A stretch of DNA of 15,552 bases. It comes from Psychromonas sp. (lineage in GTDB: Bacteria; Pseudomonadota; Gammaproteobacteria; Enterobacterales; Psychromonadaceae). The stretch covers positions 1 through 15,552 of the forward strand of contig JAGLDN010000410.1 in NCBI GenBank assembly GCA_023145575.1, read 5' to 3'. Below, in pieces: positions 1 to 7,611 of this stretch (the stretch's first letter is position 1; each line of letters opens with the position of its first letter). The position numbers and the translations under genes were made by a program. The notes below the pieces were generated by a model. That model made no database searches. It saw nothing but the letters and a program-made list of their open reading frames with translations, and was not told the DNA's origin.

Positions 1-205
1 TACCTAATATTGAGCTTTGTTCTGACAAAGCATTTTTCGTCACATGAGTATATACCAATTGCAAAAATAGCTTTTTTATTTTATGGCTTAGAATAACTTA
101 CTTGTGCGTTGTAAGTTTCGTAAAGGCAACAGCTATCCACATAACATACTCCTTGAATTAAGATTGTTTTTTCTGCGTAAAATTTAGATCATATACTCAA
201 TGTAA
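1..205 (-). mobile_element. IS5-family element relic, partial (runs off window start)
   Basis: Read on the minus strand, this stretch aligns with the better preserved copy at 12188-12639. Shared landmarks in order are an ACGAAA leader word, an AAAGC(C/T)ATTTT word matching the KAI of an IS5 transposase N-terminus, TATACYCATGTGACG, and AAAAATGCTTTGTCAG. The outer end (about 185-200) carries TGATCT followed by AAATTT, resembling the right terminal repeat of the 12188-12639 copy. No open frame survives. Positions 67-205 are also closely matched by 3329-3480. The limits are approximate, and the rest of the copy lies left of the window. Confidence 0.5.
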
Positions 206-1030
206 TCGGTATAATTAACATTTTTATGTTATTCTCGCAGGCAAATGAAGAGCTCCGCTAAACATTGATAAGTTGAATATGAACCTTTATCTTTAATTCG
301 TTTAATGCTGGGTTTACGTCATTTGGCTATCCTATAATTAATAGATATTTTGTCTTTAAAATCCATTAACAAATAGCAAAATTAGCCAAGATCATTGCTT
401 ACAAATTAATGTTAAATAGTTTTAAATTTTGCGTCTTTTCAAAAGCAATATCATATTAAAAATTGATCATTGAATTAACTATTTACGTAATTCCCGCGCC
501 ATGTGCTGACCTATTATACATGATAGCCAATCGCATGTGCCATTATGATAATGTTATAATATGATTTTTCTTTCTTTTATGCCTTCAATGCTTAGTACCT
601 GAAACAAGCTATCCTATTGTTTTGCTGGTTTGGCGCTATCCATGTTTTCCTATGTCTCTCCATATTCAATATTATATCTGTAAATTCCCCATCAACTTAA
701 GGTTTGAAATTGAATGAATATTAGACTTGCTCGCGATTTTACAAATGCTTTATATTGCACCAAAAGCCCCAATATATCTGATGTTATCTTGAAATTAATA
801 TATTGTGGCACTAATTTATAAAGTAATTGCAATAAAGTCATGCCCCCCTAATGTTGATTTGCAATCAAGTGACTCATAAAAATATTTTTTGGAATTATAG
901 AGTTTATTAATTTAAATATTATGTGCAATTTGTATGTATAGTTTTTAAATATTTACATAACGCTTTGATTTTAGAATGCAAATAAAAAATATAAATCTCA
1001 CAATTGTGACGCATTTCATATAATAAAAAC
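206..1030. other. Intergenic stretch with no recognisable gene
   Basis: Very AT-rich and dense with stops in all frames. Reading the minus strand between about 480 and 660 gives short broken peptides that may be an old pseudogene, but nothing I can assign to a family. I see no RNA gene here. Confidence 0.5.
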
Positions 1031-1037
1031 ATTAAAC

Positions 1038-1065
1038 TTGAAATGAACCATTTATCATATATATT
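1038..1065 (+). promoter_or_regulatory. Candidate sigma70 promoter for the POT transporter
   Basis: TTGAAA (1038-1043) and TATATT (1060-1065) are separated by 16 bases, about 48 bases before the start codon. A second TTGACA at 1076-1081 has no good -10 at the right distance because the ribosome binding site lies there. This is a match to consensus only, in a very AT-rich stretch where chance hits are common. Confidence 0.35.
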
Positions 1066-1112
1066 AATTAATTTATTGACACTTTCATTCTCGGATTAAA
1101 AGGAAATATATC

Positions 1113-2606
1113 ATGTCAAATTTGAATCCTCTCAAGCAACCTAAGCAATTTTATTTAATCTTTTCTATTGAATTCTGGGAACGTTTTGGTTTTTATGGAA
1201 TGCAGGCGATTTTAACCGTTTATTTTGTTAAAATATTAGCCATGCCGGTCGCCAAAGGATTTCTTCTTTGGGGCGCATTTGTTGGATTAGTTTTTGGAAC
1301 AATTGCAATTGGTGGATGGCTTGGTGATAACGTTATTGGCACCAAACGCGCTATTACACTTGGTGCTATTATTCTGACAATTGGTTATGCTTTATTGGGA
1401 CTTTCTGCAGGATCCTCACATTATCATGGGGGGGGAAATATGATCTACCTTGCGATGGGCTTTATTGCAATGGGGAATGGTTTATTCAAGGCGAACCCAT
1501 CAAGCTTATTGTCAAAAATATATAAAGAAGGAGATCCACGCTTAGACGGTGCTTTTACCATGTATTATATGTCAATAAATATTGGCAGTTTTATCGCTAT
1601 GCTAATAGTACCTTGGGTAGCTGTTAAATTTGGCTATGGTATGGCGTTTGGTGTCTGTGCAATTGGTTTAATTTTTACAGTAATAAATTTTGTAAGTTTC
1701 TTATCTTTAATGAAAAATATAGGCTCAAAACCAGATCTTGCCCCTTTAAACAAACTCAATTATTTGAGTGTTGTTGTCGGTACTTTCCTAATGAGTTATT
1801 TAGCGTCTGTGTTATTACAGCATGTATTCTATGCCAGTATGATGTTATTCGCTGCTGCAGCCACCATTATTAGCCTTTATATAAAAGAAACATTTAAATG
1901 TCATGGTTTAGAGCGAGCGAAAATGCTAGTTGCATTTGTGTTGTTTATACAAGGCATTGTATTTTTTGTTCTTTATTCGCAAATGCCAACATCTTTAAAC
2001 TTTTTTGCTATTAATAATGTCCAGCACAATATCTTTGGTATAACAGTTGCGCCTGAACAATTCCAAGCATTAAATCCATTCTGGATCATCATTGCAAGCC
2101 CACTATTAGCCATTGCTTATCATAAGCTAGGCAATCGATTTTCAATGCCACTTAAATTTTCAATGGGTATGGTGCTTTGTGCTTTTAGTTTTCTGGTGTT
2201 AAAGCTTAGTGCAAGCTTTGCTAACGCAGGTGGGATTGTAAATGCTAACTGGTTAGTAATTAGTTATGCCTTACAATCTGTTGGTGAGTTATTTATATCA
2301 GGACTTGGGCTTGCCATGATGGCGCAACTTGTACCAAAGCGTATGACTGGTTTTGGAATGGGAATGTGGCATTTATCATCAGCCATTGCAGCCGTTGTTG
2401 CTGGTTGGGTAGCAACATTCACGGTTGCACCGAAAGGCATAACGGATCCACACCAAACGCTGGTGATCTATGCCAAAGTGTTTGGTAACCTTGGTTACAT
2501 AACAGCTATTATTGCAATATTATCAATACTGCTTGCACCAAGACTAACGCGAATTATTAATAATGAAATGCAAGTTTCAGAAAAAAAATTATCAGTTGTT
2601 CTTTAA
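1113..2606 (+). CDS. POT/PTR2-family proton-dependent oligopeptide transporter
   Basis: Inner-membrane symporter expected to import di- and tripeptides with protons. At 497 aa it has the usual length of bacterial Dtp proteins. The first helix carries the family signature EFWERFGFYG (residues 20-29; E20, E23 and R24 are the proton-coupling ExxER residues). Conserved loop GGWLGDNVIGTKR follows (67-79), then GNGLFKANPSSLL (121-133, with the lysine typical of the family), and the PTR2 signature region DGAFTMYYMSINIGS (145-159). About a dozen hydrophobic segments fill the rest. The ATG is preceded by AAAGGAAA at good spacing. It stands alone, with no partner gene close by on either side. It contains a run of eight G at 1428-1435, coding HGGGN, which is striking in such an AT-rich gene. 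The family assignment is firm; the exact substrate range is inferred. Confidence 0.93.
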   Translation: MSNLNPLKQPKQFYLIFSIEFWERFGFYGMQAILTVYFVKILAMPVAKGFLLWGAFVGLVFGTIAIGGWLGDNVIGTKRAITLGAIILTIGYALLGLSAGSSHYHGGGNMIYLAMGFIAMGNGLFKANPSSLLSKIYKEGDPRLDGAFTMYYMSINIGSFIAMLIVPWVAVKFGYGMAFGVCAIGLIFTVINFVSFLSLMKNIGSKPDLAPLNKLNYLSVVVGTFLMSYLASVLLQHVFYASMMLFAAAATIISLYIKETFKCHGLERAKMLVAFVLFIQGIVFFVLYSQMPTSLNFFAINNVQHNIFGITVAPEQFQALNPFWIIIASPLLAIAYHKLGNRFSMPLKFSMGMVLCAFSFLVLKLSASFANAGGIVNANWLVISYALQSVGELFISGLGLAMMAQLVPKRMTGFGMGMWHLSSAIAAVVAGWVATFTVAPKGITDPHQTLVIYAKVFGNLGYITAIIAILSILLAPRLTRIINNEMQVSEKKLSVVL

Positions 2607-2831
2607 TATTAAGGGATCCTCAGACGCAAGGCTAAATCACCTGGCGATTAAAAAACGCACAGAAAATGATATTTTAATTGGTATGAACCTTATCAAATTA
2701 TCCAAGGAAATGTAATTTACATCTTACGCTCCTTGCTAAAAAATGATTGGGTTGCAGATCTTATTTATCCTTGATCATATATTTCTCTTTATGCAATAGA
2801 GCAATATAAAATAAGTGCTTTAACACTACTT
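2607..2831. other. Intergenic stretch after the transporter
   Basis: No clear hairpin with a T-tract follows the transporter stop, so I cannot mark a terminator. The stretch may hold the 5' end of the ISAs1 relic that becomes readable at about 2832. Confidence 0.3.
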
Positions 2832-3326
2832 GCTCATCTTTCTATGATTAAAAATCTACGCCAACCTTGGATATTTGAGCACTTATTGTTTTATCTTTTA
2901 TTTCTGAGGGTTACTGCAACAATAGCAGGTGCTGAAAGTTGGAATGAGATAAACGATTTTACTTACAAATAATGCTCCATGCTTATAAAATTTTGCCAAT
3001 TTTTAGCATGGAGTACCCGCCCTACCATACGATAACGCATGCTTTTCTATTAGTCAGCCGTAAAGAATTCAGAAAATAATTTTGATAATAGATGAATGAT
3101 CCTCAAAAATGATACAGGGAGCTATCATTGGGATTGATGGAAAGTATTTAAGAGTATCTTATTTTTAAATGGATAAAAAAGATGACCTTCATATGGTTTG
3201 AGTTTTTGCAGTTGCAAATGAAGTGGTGATTGGGCAGGTAAAAACCGATAAAAAATAAAATTAGATCACTTCAATTTCTAAATTGATCGATTTATCCGAT
3301 TTATCCGATTTGCGAGGTTACTCCGT
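2832..3326 (+). pseudogene. ISAs1-family (H-repeat type) transposase, 5' part, decayed
   Basis: Translated pieces line up in order with ISAs1/H-repeat transposases. AHLSMIKNLRQPW is the usual N-terminal 'I.DPRQ' region. Next comes ATIAGAESWNEINDF, the family's well conserved 'VIAGAE.W.EI.DF' stretch, then HGVP and a Phe-Ser word. IIGIDGKYLRVSY follows (the 'IDGKTLRGSY' stretch with the first catalytic Asp), then KKDDLHMV and VFAVANEVVIGQVKTDKK, and finally LIDLSDLSDLRGYSV. Several in-frame stops and frameshifts separate these pieces, so no functional protein is made. The alignment breaks at about 3326 and resumes near 3506. Confidence 0.75.
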
Positions 3327-3328
3327 TA

Positions 3329-3480
3329 GACCAAATACAATTAATAGCTGTTTTATTCTACTGTTTAAAATAATTTACTTGTGTGTTTATGTTTCGTAAA
3401 GGGAACCCCTATTTACATCAACTTGTGCCTTAAATAAAGCTATTTTCCCCGCGTAAAATTTAGATCAGAGACTTAATGCC
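3329..3480 (-). mobile_element. IS5-type end fragment lying inside the ISAs1 relic
   Basis: This segment closely resembles 55-205. Shared words include TTACTTGTG, GTTTCGTAAAGG and GCGTAAAATTTAGATCA, in the same order and spacing. Its left edge coincides with the point where the ISAs1 reading is interrupted, and the ISAs1 reading resumes about 25 bases after its right edge, so it is best read as an insertion into that transposase gene. It carries no open frame. The relation to the IS5 relics elsewhere in the window rests on the first copy, which continues into recognisable IS5-type sequence. Confidence 0.5.
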
Positions 3481-3505
3481 CTCGATTTAAAAATGAGAAT
3501 TGAGA

Positions 3506-3790
3506 ATTAATACAATAGGATGGTAAACAAAAGTAGCGAAAAAGATTGTAGACAAAGGCTGTCATTTTCTTTTAGCCGTCAAAGAAGATCCGTATAAACT
3601 ATTGAATAAATAAAATGCAATATTCAATGTAAAAAACTAGATCCGCAAATTTAAAATACATACTCACGAAGTAATAAAGGGTATAGATGATTACAAACTC
3701 GTTATCATTTAATTAAGTATAACTTATCAGAGTGATGCGATATTGTTTTTTAATGGTTTGAAATAAAGGCGATATTGGTAAGATACATCA
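3506..3790 (+). pseudogene. ISAs1-family transposase, continuation, decayed
   Basis: INTIGW, a stop, then TKVAKKIVDKGCHFLLAVKED matches the ISAs1 stretch 'IDAMGCQ..IAK.I.DKGG.YLLA.K.NQ', which contains the second catalytic Asp (here replaced by Asn). It follows directly, in the normal protein order, on the peptide that ends at about 3326. Downstream the resemblance fades and stops accumulate. The 3' limit is approximate. Confidence 0.65.
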
Positions 3791-3844
3791 AAAAGCATAA
3801 AAAAAAGAAGATTTATATTTATTTATCTAAGCAATATCAAAAGG

Positions 3845-4288
3845 TTATTTAAAAAAGCGCTTTTGAATGATGTGATCGACGGATAATCTCCCCGCGCCCC
3901 ACACAATATTAATTAATAGCATCAGCCCCCATAATTTATGATCGTAGTACCCGCCGCTCCACAAAACAGGATAAGAGACCACTGCGAGAATATTGACGAT
4001 AAATACGAGTACTGCCATAGGGCGAGTTAACAAGCCTAATATTAAAAAGGGGGGTAAAATCAGCTCGGCCGCAGTGCCTAAATATGCGGCAAACTCCCAT
4101 GGAATAAAGGGCACCCCATATTCGTGTTCAAAAAGATAAAGCGTGCTATCCCAACTTGTTAATTTAAGATAGCCTGCTTTTAGAAACACATTAGCAATCC
4201 AAAATCGTGTAAATAGCAACAAAATGGGTTTGAAATAACAATGCATTTTGTCGATTACATTTTGGTAAAATAAAACTAATCGGCTCAT
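3845..4288 (-). CDS. DoxX-family membrane protein, last gene of the bufferin operon
   Basis: A 147-aa integral membrane protein of the DoxX family. Four hydrophobic segments are visible at about 20-38, 64-86, 90-106 and 119-134. The first contains the family pattern RFWIANVFLKAGYLKL (Arg28, Gly39, Lys42). The second has the typical 'AELILPPFLILGLLTRP' layout. The start follows TAAGGAA at normal spacing and lies 13 bases after the bufC stop, so it is co-transcribed with the buf genes. DoxX proteins often end such operons; a role in membrane redox or export of the modified peptide is an inference, not shown by sequence. No strong terminator was seen after it. Confidence 0.88.
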   Translation of the reverse strand: MSRLVLFYQNVIDKMHCYFKPILLLFTRFWIANVFLKAGYLKLTSWDSTLYLFEHEYGVPFIPWEFAAYLGTAAELILPPFLILGLLTRPMAVLVFIVNILAVVSYPVLWSGGYYDHKLWGLMLLINIVWGAGRLSVDHIIQKRFFK

Positions 4289-4301
4289 GATAATTCCTTA
4301 G

Positions 4302-5042
4302 TTAATAGTTAAATCCATTAAGTAGAGCTTTATTTAATAAAGATGCTAGTTGAGTATGCAATTTTTCTGGTTGGATCTCCCCTAGGCTTTTCCCTGATCC
4401 TAAATGTTCGAGTAACGAAAATTCATCATTACTTAAATTAATTAATTCAACATTAAAGTTAGGTTGTTTTTTGAGAACGCAGTAACAAGGGAAGTTAAGA
4501 TCTGTTTCTGTTACTTGCTGTTTAATTAACATCTGATAAAGATGTGAGATATTTTGATGACTCATGAACAGTGTAACGTGTGATGCCATTGTAAATTGTA
4601 ATTTTTCCAATTTATGTTCTGGTATCCTTGCTAATGGCTGTAGATCTAAGCTACTGATCTCACATTGGCTATTGATTGTTTTTTCTAATATCCATTCAAA
4701 TCGAGCCATTTCACTGATATAAGGCATTGAATTAAGTTGCGGTAAACCTGCTAAAAATTCGTCAAATCCATGCCCATAAGTCATCATATTATTTTCAATG
4801 GGCGGACTATCTAAAAGAAATTGCCTGCTTGCACTATTGAAAAAATCTTTTCCAACTAATGCTAACGTATGTTGATATGTTATCGCTAAGGATTGAGTTA
4901 TCCCCATAATAAAACTGTTGCGATAAACTTGCAGACGTTGCTCTGCAGTTGCGTACCGATCCGCTTTTATTTGCTGTAGGATATTGTCATTTTTATAAAA
5001 AAGAGCGTCAGAAAATTGCGTTTGTAATTGTTTTAAATTCAT
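4302..5042 (-). CDS. bufC: DUF2063 (MbnC/HvfC-like) partner protein of bufferin maturation
   Basis: Predicted cytoplasmic partner of the DUF692 enzyme, needed to bind and modify the precursor peptide. I start it at the ATG giving MNLKQLQTQF (246 aa), because GGGAGGCGG sits at ideal distance before it. A start seven codons upstream (5063) has no such site. The N-terminal DUF2063 domain shows YRNSF (40-44), LVGKDFF (62-68), SPP (79-81), YGHGFDEFL (89-97) and MPYISEMARFEW (106-117), all typical of the family. The C-terminal half is the divergent wing seen in MbnC/HvfC relatives. It overlaps the end of bufB by 35 bases, which suggests translational coupling and a fixed ratio of the two proteins. 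Confidence 0.88.
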   Translation of the reverse strand: MNLKQLQTQFSDALFYKNDNILQQIKADRYATAEQRLQVYRNSFIMGITQSLAITYQHTLALVGKDFFNSASRQFLLDSPPIENNMMTYGHGFDEFLAGLPQLNSMPYISEMARFEWILEKTINSQCEISSLDLQPLARIPEHKLEKLQFTMASHVTLFMSHQNISHLYQMLIKQQVTETDLNFPCYCVLKKQPNFNVELINLSNDEFSLLEHLGSGKSLGEIQPEKLHTQLASLLNKALLNGFNY

Positions 5043-5874
5043 TTTCCGCCTCCCTGATAACATTTGCTTTATTCATTTGCTCTATTAGTGTTGTCAAATT
5101 CGGTATTTCAAGGTCCCATTCAATCAGGGTGATGGCTTGTGTCTGAGTTTGCTTTACATAGTTTTGGTAAATATCCCAAACAGCTTGGTCGATAAACGTA
5201 CTATGCGTATCAATTAAAAGTGTATTATCTTTGATTTTTTGTTTGGTGAATCCAGCTAAATGGATTTCTTGTACTGTGCTTTGATCAATTTCATCAAGAT
5301 ATTTTTGTACTGATAATTGCTGATTAGTTGCGCTAATATAAATGTTATTAAGGTCAAGCAGTAATCCACAACCTGTTTGTTTACATATTTCATTAATAAA
5401 CTCAGGCTCATTCATGTCAATATTTTTATATTCTAAATAAGACGATGGATTTTCAATCAATATTTGCCGCTGTAGTATATTTTGAACCTGATTTACATTA
5501 TCACTAAAACAACGTAATGCTTCCTTTGTATATGGCACTGGCAACAGATCATTAAAAAAATTTCCTTCGAAGGAGCACCAACTTAAATGATCAGAGACCA
5601 ATATTGGATGGAAACGATCAACAAGGTGTTTTAGTTGCTGGAGATAACCTTTATCAAGCGGATCACTACTGCCAAGTGATCCACCAACGCCATGAAAACT
5701 TATGGGATAGTTTTCGGCTATTTGTTCAAGATAAAAATATTCTTTACTATAAATATTAAAATAATTTTCACTGTGAATTTCCAAAAAATCTACATCAGGT
5801 TTGGTATCTAGAACAGCTTGATAATGTGGACTTCTTAAGCCAATCCCCATTGCTTTATTTTTGATGTCTGTCAC
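5008..5874 (-). CDS. bufB: DUF692 (MbnB/HvfB-like) multinuclear iron enzyme
   Basis: A TIM-barrel non-haem iron oxygenase of the DUF692 family, 288 aa, the normal length. Relatives act with a DUF2063 partner to convert peptide cysteines into sulfur-containing heterocycles that bind copper. Candidate metal ligands and family motifs are all present: GIGLRSPHY (10-18), LEIHSENYF (31-39), FHGVGGSLGS (60-69, H61), VSDHLSW (93-99, H96), ENPSSYL (141-147), LLLDLNNIY (171-179, D174 and N176), EIHLAGF (203-209, H205), IDTHS (221-225) and IEWD (251-254). The start is GTG at 5874 with a weak GGA before it; the ATG at 5850 would begin exactly at the first conserved motif and has no ribosome binding site. 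It lies 48 bases after bufA and overlaps bufC. Confidence 0.93.
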   Translation of the reverse strand: MTDIKNKAMGIGLRSPHYQAVLDTKPDVDFLEIHSENYFNIYSKEYFYLEQIAENYPISFHGVGGSLGSSDPLDKGYLQQLKHLVDRFHPILVSDHLSWCSFEGNFFNDLLPVPYTKEALRCFSDNVNQVQNILQRQILIENPSSYLEYKNIDMNEPEFINEICKQTGCGLLLDLNNIYISATNQQLSVQKYLDEIDQSTVQEIHLAGFTKQKIKDNTLLIDTHSTFIDQAVWDIYQNYVKQTQTQAITLIEWDLEIPNLTTLIEQMNKANVIREAENEFKTITNAIF

Positions 5875-5922
5875 AGTGTTTATCCAGTTAACAAAAGGAT
5901 TAATGATTAGCCCTTGAGTGGA

Positions 5923-6183
5923 TTATTTTTTTTTAACCAATTTACCGCCTGAAATTCTTTTACATAACCCAGTGGGTACAGCAATAAATGCATCGGCTTG
6001 TTTATCGATTGTTGAAGTACCTGCACATGAGCTAGTTTTTGTTGCACAATCATTTTTTCCAGCTACTGCGATGCCATAACATTTTTCTTTTCCTGCCGCC
6101 ATCGCGGGGGCTGAAACAAATGTACTCCCTACAGCAGCAATTGCAGATATAGTAGCTACTAGGGCTAAGTTGGATTTTTTCAT
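5923..6183 (-). CDS. bufA: Bufferin-type precursor peptide (DUF2282), four conserved Cys
   Basis: An 86-aa secreted peptide, the substrate of the operon. The N-terminus is a clear Sec signal peptide: MKKSN, a hydrophobic core, then SAPAMA with cleavage expected after residue 29 or 30. The mature part has exactly four cysteines, C35 (EKCYG), C46 (NDCAT), C53 (SSCAG) and C74 (GLCKR), in the spacing of DUF2282/BufA1 peptides. In described bufferins some of these cysteines are turned into thiooxazoles by the BufB/BufC pair and the product binds copper; which ones here is not visible from sequence. It differs from HvfA-type peptides, which carry repeated EGKCG motifs. AAGGAG precedes the ATG at seven bases. 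The gene ends with a run of nine A coding KKK just before the stop. Confidence 0.9.
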   Translation of the reverse strand: MKKSNLALVATISAIAAVGSTFVSAPAMAAGKEKCYGIAVAGKNDCATKTSSCAGTSTIDKQADAFIAVPTGLCKRISGGKLVKKK

Positions 6184-6252
6184 TATTGAGCTCCTTGAAA
6201 ATATGAATTATTTTTCTTCCCTTGATTGGTTTATATTACAATCATAAATTGA

Positions 6253-6280
6253 AGTATACTTGATTAATTTCATTAAACAA
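6253..6280 (-). promoter_or_regulatory. Candidate sigma70 promoter of the buf operon
   Basis: On the minus strand TTGTTT (6280-6275) and TATACT (6258-6253) are 16 bases apart, about 70 bases before the bufA start codon. This leaves an untranslated leader of roughly 60 bases. In other bacteria such operons are controlled by metal-responsive ECF sigma factors or regulators; I see no inverted repeat that clearly marks an operator here. Confidence 0.4.
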
Positions 6281-6476
6281 AATTATATAGATTTATATCA
6301 TAAATCAATTAGTTGTATTTAAGAACTATTTGGTGGTTTTTTTTAATAAATAAAGATTCAATCTAATTTTAAACATTCTATAAAAAAATCGAACCTCGAT
6401 GAGTGAATGATAACGGATTTATTCAATAATATTTGTATTATTTCATCCATTGCTTGATAACCAACTTGAATTCTGG

Positions 6477-6539
6477 ATAAACAAAATAAACAAAATATAC
6501 AAAACAAACAAAATATACAAAACAAACAAAATAAACAAA
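6477..6539. repeat. Seven tandem copies of a 9-bp unit
   Basis: Seven exact-length units follow one another: ATAAACAAA, ATAAACAAA, ATATACAAA, ACAAACAAA, ATATACAAA, ACAAACAAA, ATAAACAAA. Units 3-4 and 5-6 are identical pairs, so an 18-bp unit was itself duplicated. It lies about 200 bases upstream of the buf promoter and outside any gene. Confidence 0.9.
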
Positions 6540-6637
6540 ATAATCTAATACTGCTGTTTTTACCTATCTACGAAATAGACTCAGAAATATACTACTGTCA
6601 CTTCGAAATCCAACGTCAGATTGACAAATTGCGGCAA

Positions 6638-6668
6638 GGTCCTCGACATAAAATTGCCCTCTTGATGA
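6638..6668. repeat. 31-bp direct repeat, copy 1
   Basis: Pairs with 7357-7387 at 25 of 31 positions, including the identical core TCGACATAAAATT. The two copies lie either side of the tRNA-Asn gene. They are probably part of another decayed repeated element. Confidence 0.55.
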
Positions 6669-6714
6669 TTAATCTGAGTTAATGATCAAAGATCGAATTA
6701 AAATTTATACTTTA

Positions 6715-7070
6715 ATGCTTAACGTGTCGTTCTCACTCGAAATTTTATAACTTTGTTGATTGGTACAAATTGCCTTTCCCGTTAGTGCGCTAACACGACT
6801 TATTATGAAAAAATAGCAACCTTACGTTGCAACAATCGAAAAGGGGGTAACCCTATAAGAATTGACTTCTTCTTGTCCTTGTTAATTCTACGGTAAATGA
6901 TTCGCGCAGCTGATCATTGATAGAAGAAATGTTGTGTATTGACCTCACATTCTACTTAATGCCTGACAAAGCACCTTTACCTCATATGGGTATTGTCGGC
7001 TATTACTTGGTCAATTTATCCTGACGAGTGTAAAAGATCAGCATTGCATATCAATACGCGTAATAACTAT
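6715..7070 (-). mobile_element. IS5-type relic
   Basis: Read on the minus strand it follows the same plan as the copies at 12188-12639 and 12640-12960. A GATAAA word (the 'TDKL' of the transposase start) is followed by ACCCATATGAGG and TGCTTTGTCAGGC, then a central part with the inverted word AATGAT...ATCATT, CTTTTCGATTGTTGCAACG, GGTACAA-type words and AAATTTCGAGTGAGAACGAC. The stretch 6738-6994 is the best matched part and is about 250 bases long. No usable frame remains. The outer limits are uncertain. Confidence 0.55.
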
Positions 7071-7133
7071 TAATTTTAAATAAGACACGCGTTAAATCAT
7101 ATTTCAAATAAACAAAATTTTATCATTTTTGTA

Positions 7134-7162
7134 TTGACAAAAACCACAGTAAAAAATATACT
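7134..7162 (+). promoter_or_regulatory. Near-consensus sigma70 promoter of tRNA-Asn
   Basis: TTGACA (7134-7139) and TATACT (7157-7162) are separated by exactly 17 bases. Transcription would begin near 7169, about 37 bases before the mature tRNA. This is the best promoter match in the window and fits a stable RNA gene. Confidence 0.75.
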
Positions 7163-7205
7163 TCTCCTGTTTTCACTCTTGTGGTGTAAAAATAAATTTT
7201 ATAAT

Positions 7206-7281
7206 TCCTCTTTAGCTCAGTTGGCAGAGCGACGGACTGTTAATCCGTATGTCGCTGGTTCAAGTCCAGCAAGAGGAGCCA
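7206..7281 (+). tRNA. tRNA-Asn (anticodon GTT)
   Basis: A complete cloverleaf can be folded. The acceptor stem TCCTCTT pairs with AAGAGGA, the D-arm contains AGCTCAGTTGGCAGAGC, and the anticodon stem ACGGA/TCCGT holds the loop CTGTTAA with anticodon GTT. The T-arm is CTGGTTCAAGTCCAG. CCA is encoded at 7279-7281. It stands alone between two IS5-type relics, with its own strong promoter just upstream. No clear terminator hairpin follows it. Confidence 0.97.
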
Positions 7282-7611
7282 TTTTTAAAGCATTACTCTA
7301 CCTACGTCACTTCAATGTACAATAACCGATCTAACATTGCCTGATGTATGTATCTAGATCTTCGACATAAAATTAACCTCTCTATGAACGACTGCCAAAC
7401 ATAAAAATTTTAACATGAGCGATCCTATCTAAGTCTAAATCATGATATTCTTAAAATTAAACTGCTTGTTTTGTGAGCTTTAAAATAAAAAGGCATGAGT
7501 CATCACCCAAGTTAGCTTGCATCTTTAGTTAGGATGTGTAATCAATGCATAACAATCGACCTATCAACATTTACTTGAGCTTGTTGTTTAGGGGATATAA
7601 TTAATTAAAAA
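7282..7611. other. Intergenic stretch, no gene seen
   Basis: Contains the second copy of the 31-bp direct repeat at 7357-7387 and otherwise no coding or RNA signal that I can support. Confidence 0.5.
7357..7387. repeat. 31-bp direct repeat, copy 2
   Basis: Partner of 6638-6668 in the same orientation, about 720 bases away, with six mismatches. Confidence 0.55.

Noticed and set aside
51..213. Possible stand-alone 163-bp miniature element with terminal repeats TATACCAATT and AATCGGTATA, with a second copy at 3327-3489
   Set aside because: The first copy runs on without a break into 1-50 in the same order as the IS5-type copy at 12188-12639, so the left repeat probably lies inside that element. 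The second copy has badly matching ends. The IS5-fragment reading explains more.
1076..1104. TTGACA at 1076 as the transporter's -35 box
   Set aside because: The -10 would have to fall on the ribosome binding site (AAAGGA), and no TATAAT-like sequence is there.
4949..5146. 65-codon open frame antisense to bufB/bufC
   Set aside because: Both overlapping minus-strand genes are well supported by family motifs; this frame is a shadow.
6477..6539. CRISPR-like array
   Set aside because: The units are 9 bp and contiguous with no spacers, and no cas genes are present.
7134..7325. 63-codon open frame on the plus strand
   Set aside because: It starts on the promoter and runs through the tRNA-Asn gene; it is a by-product of those features.
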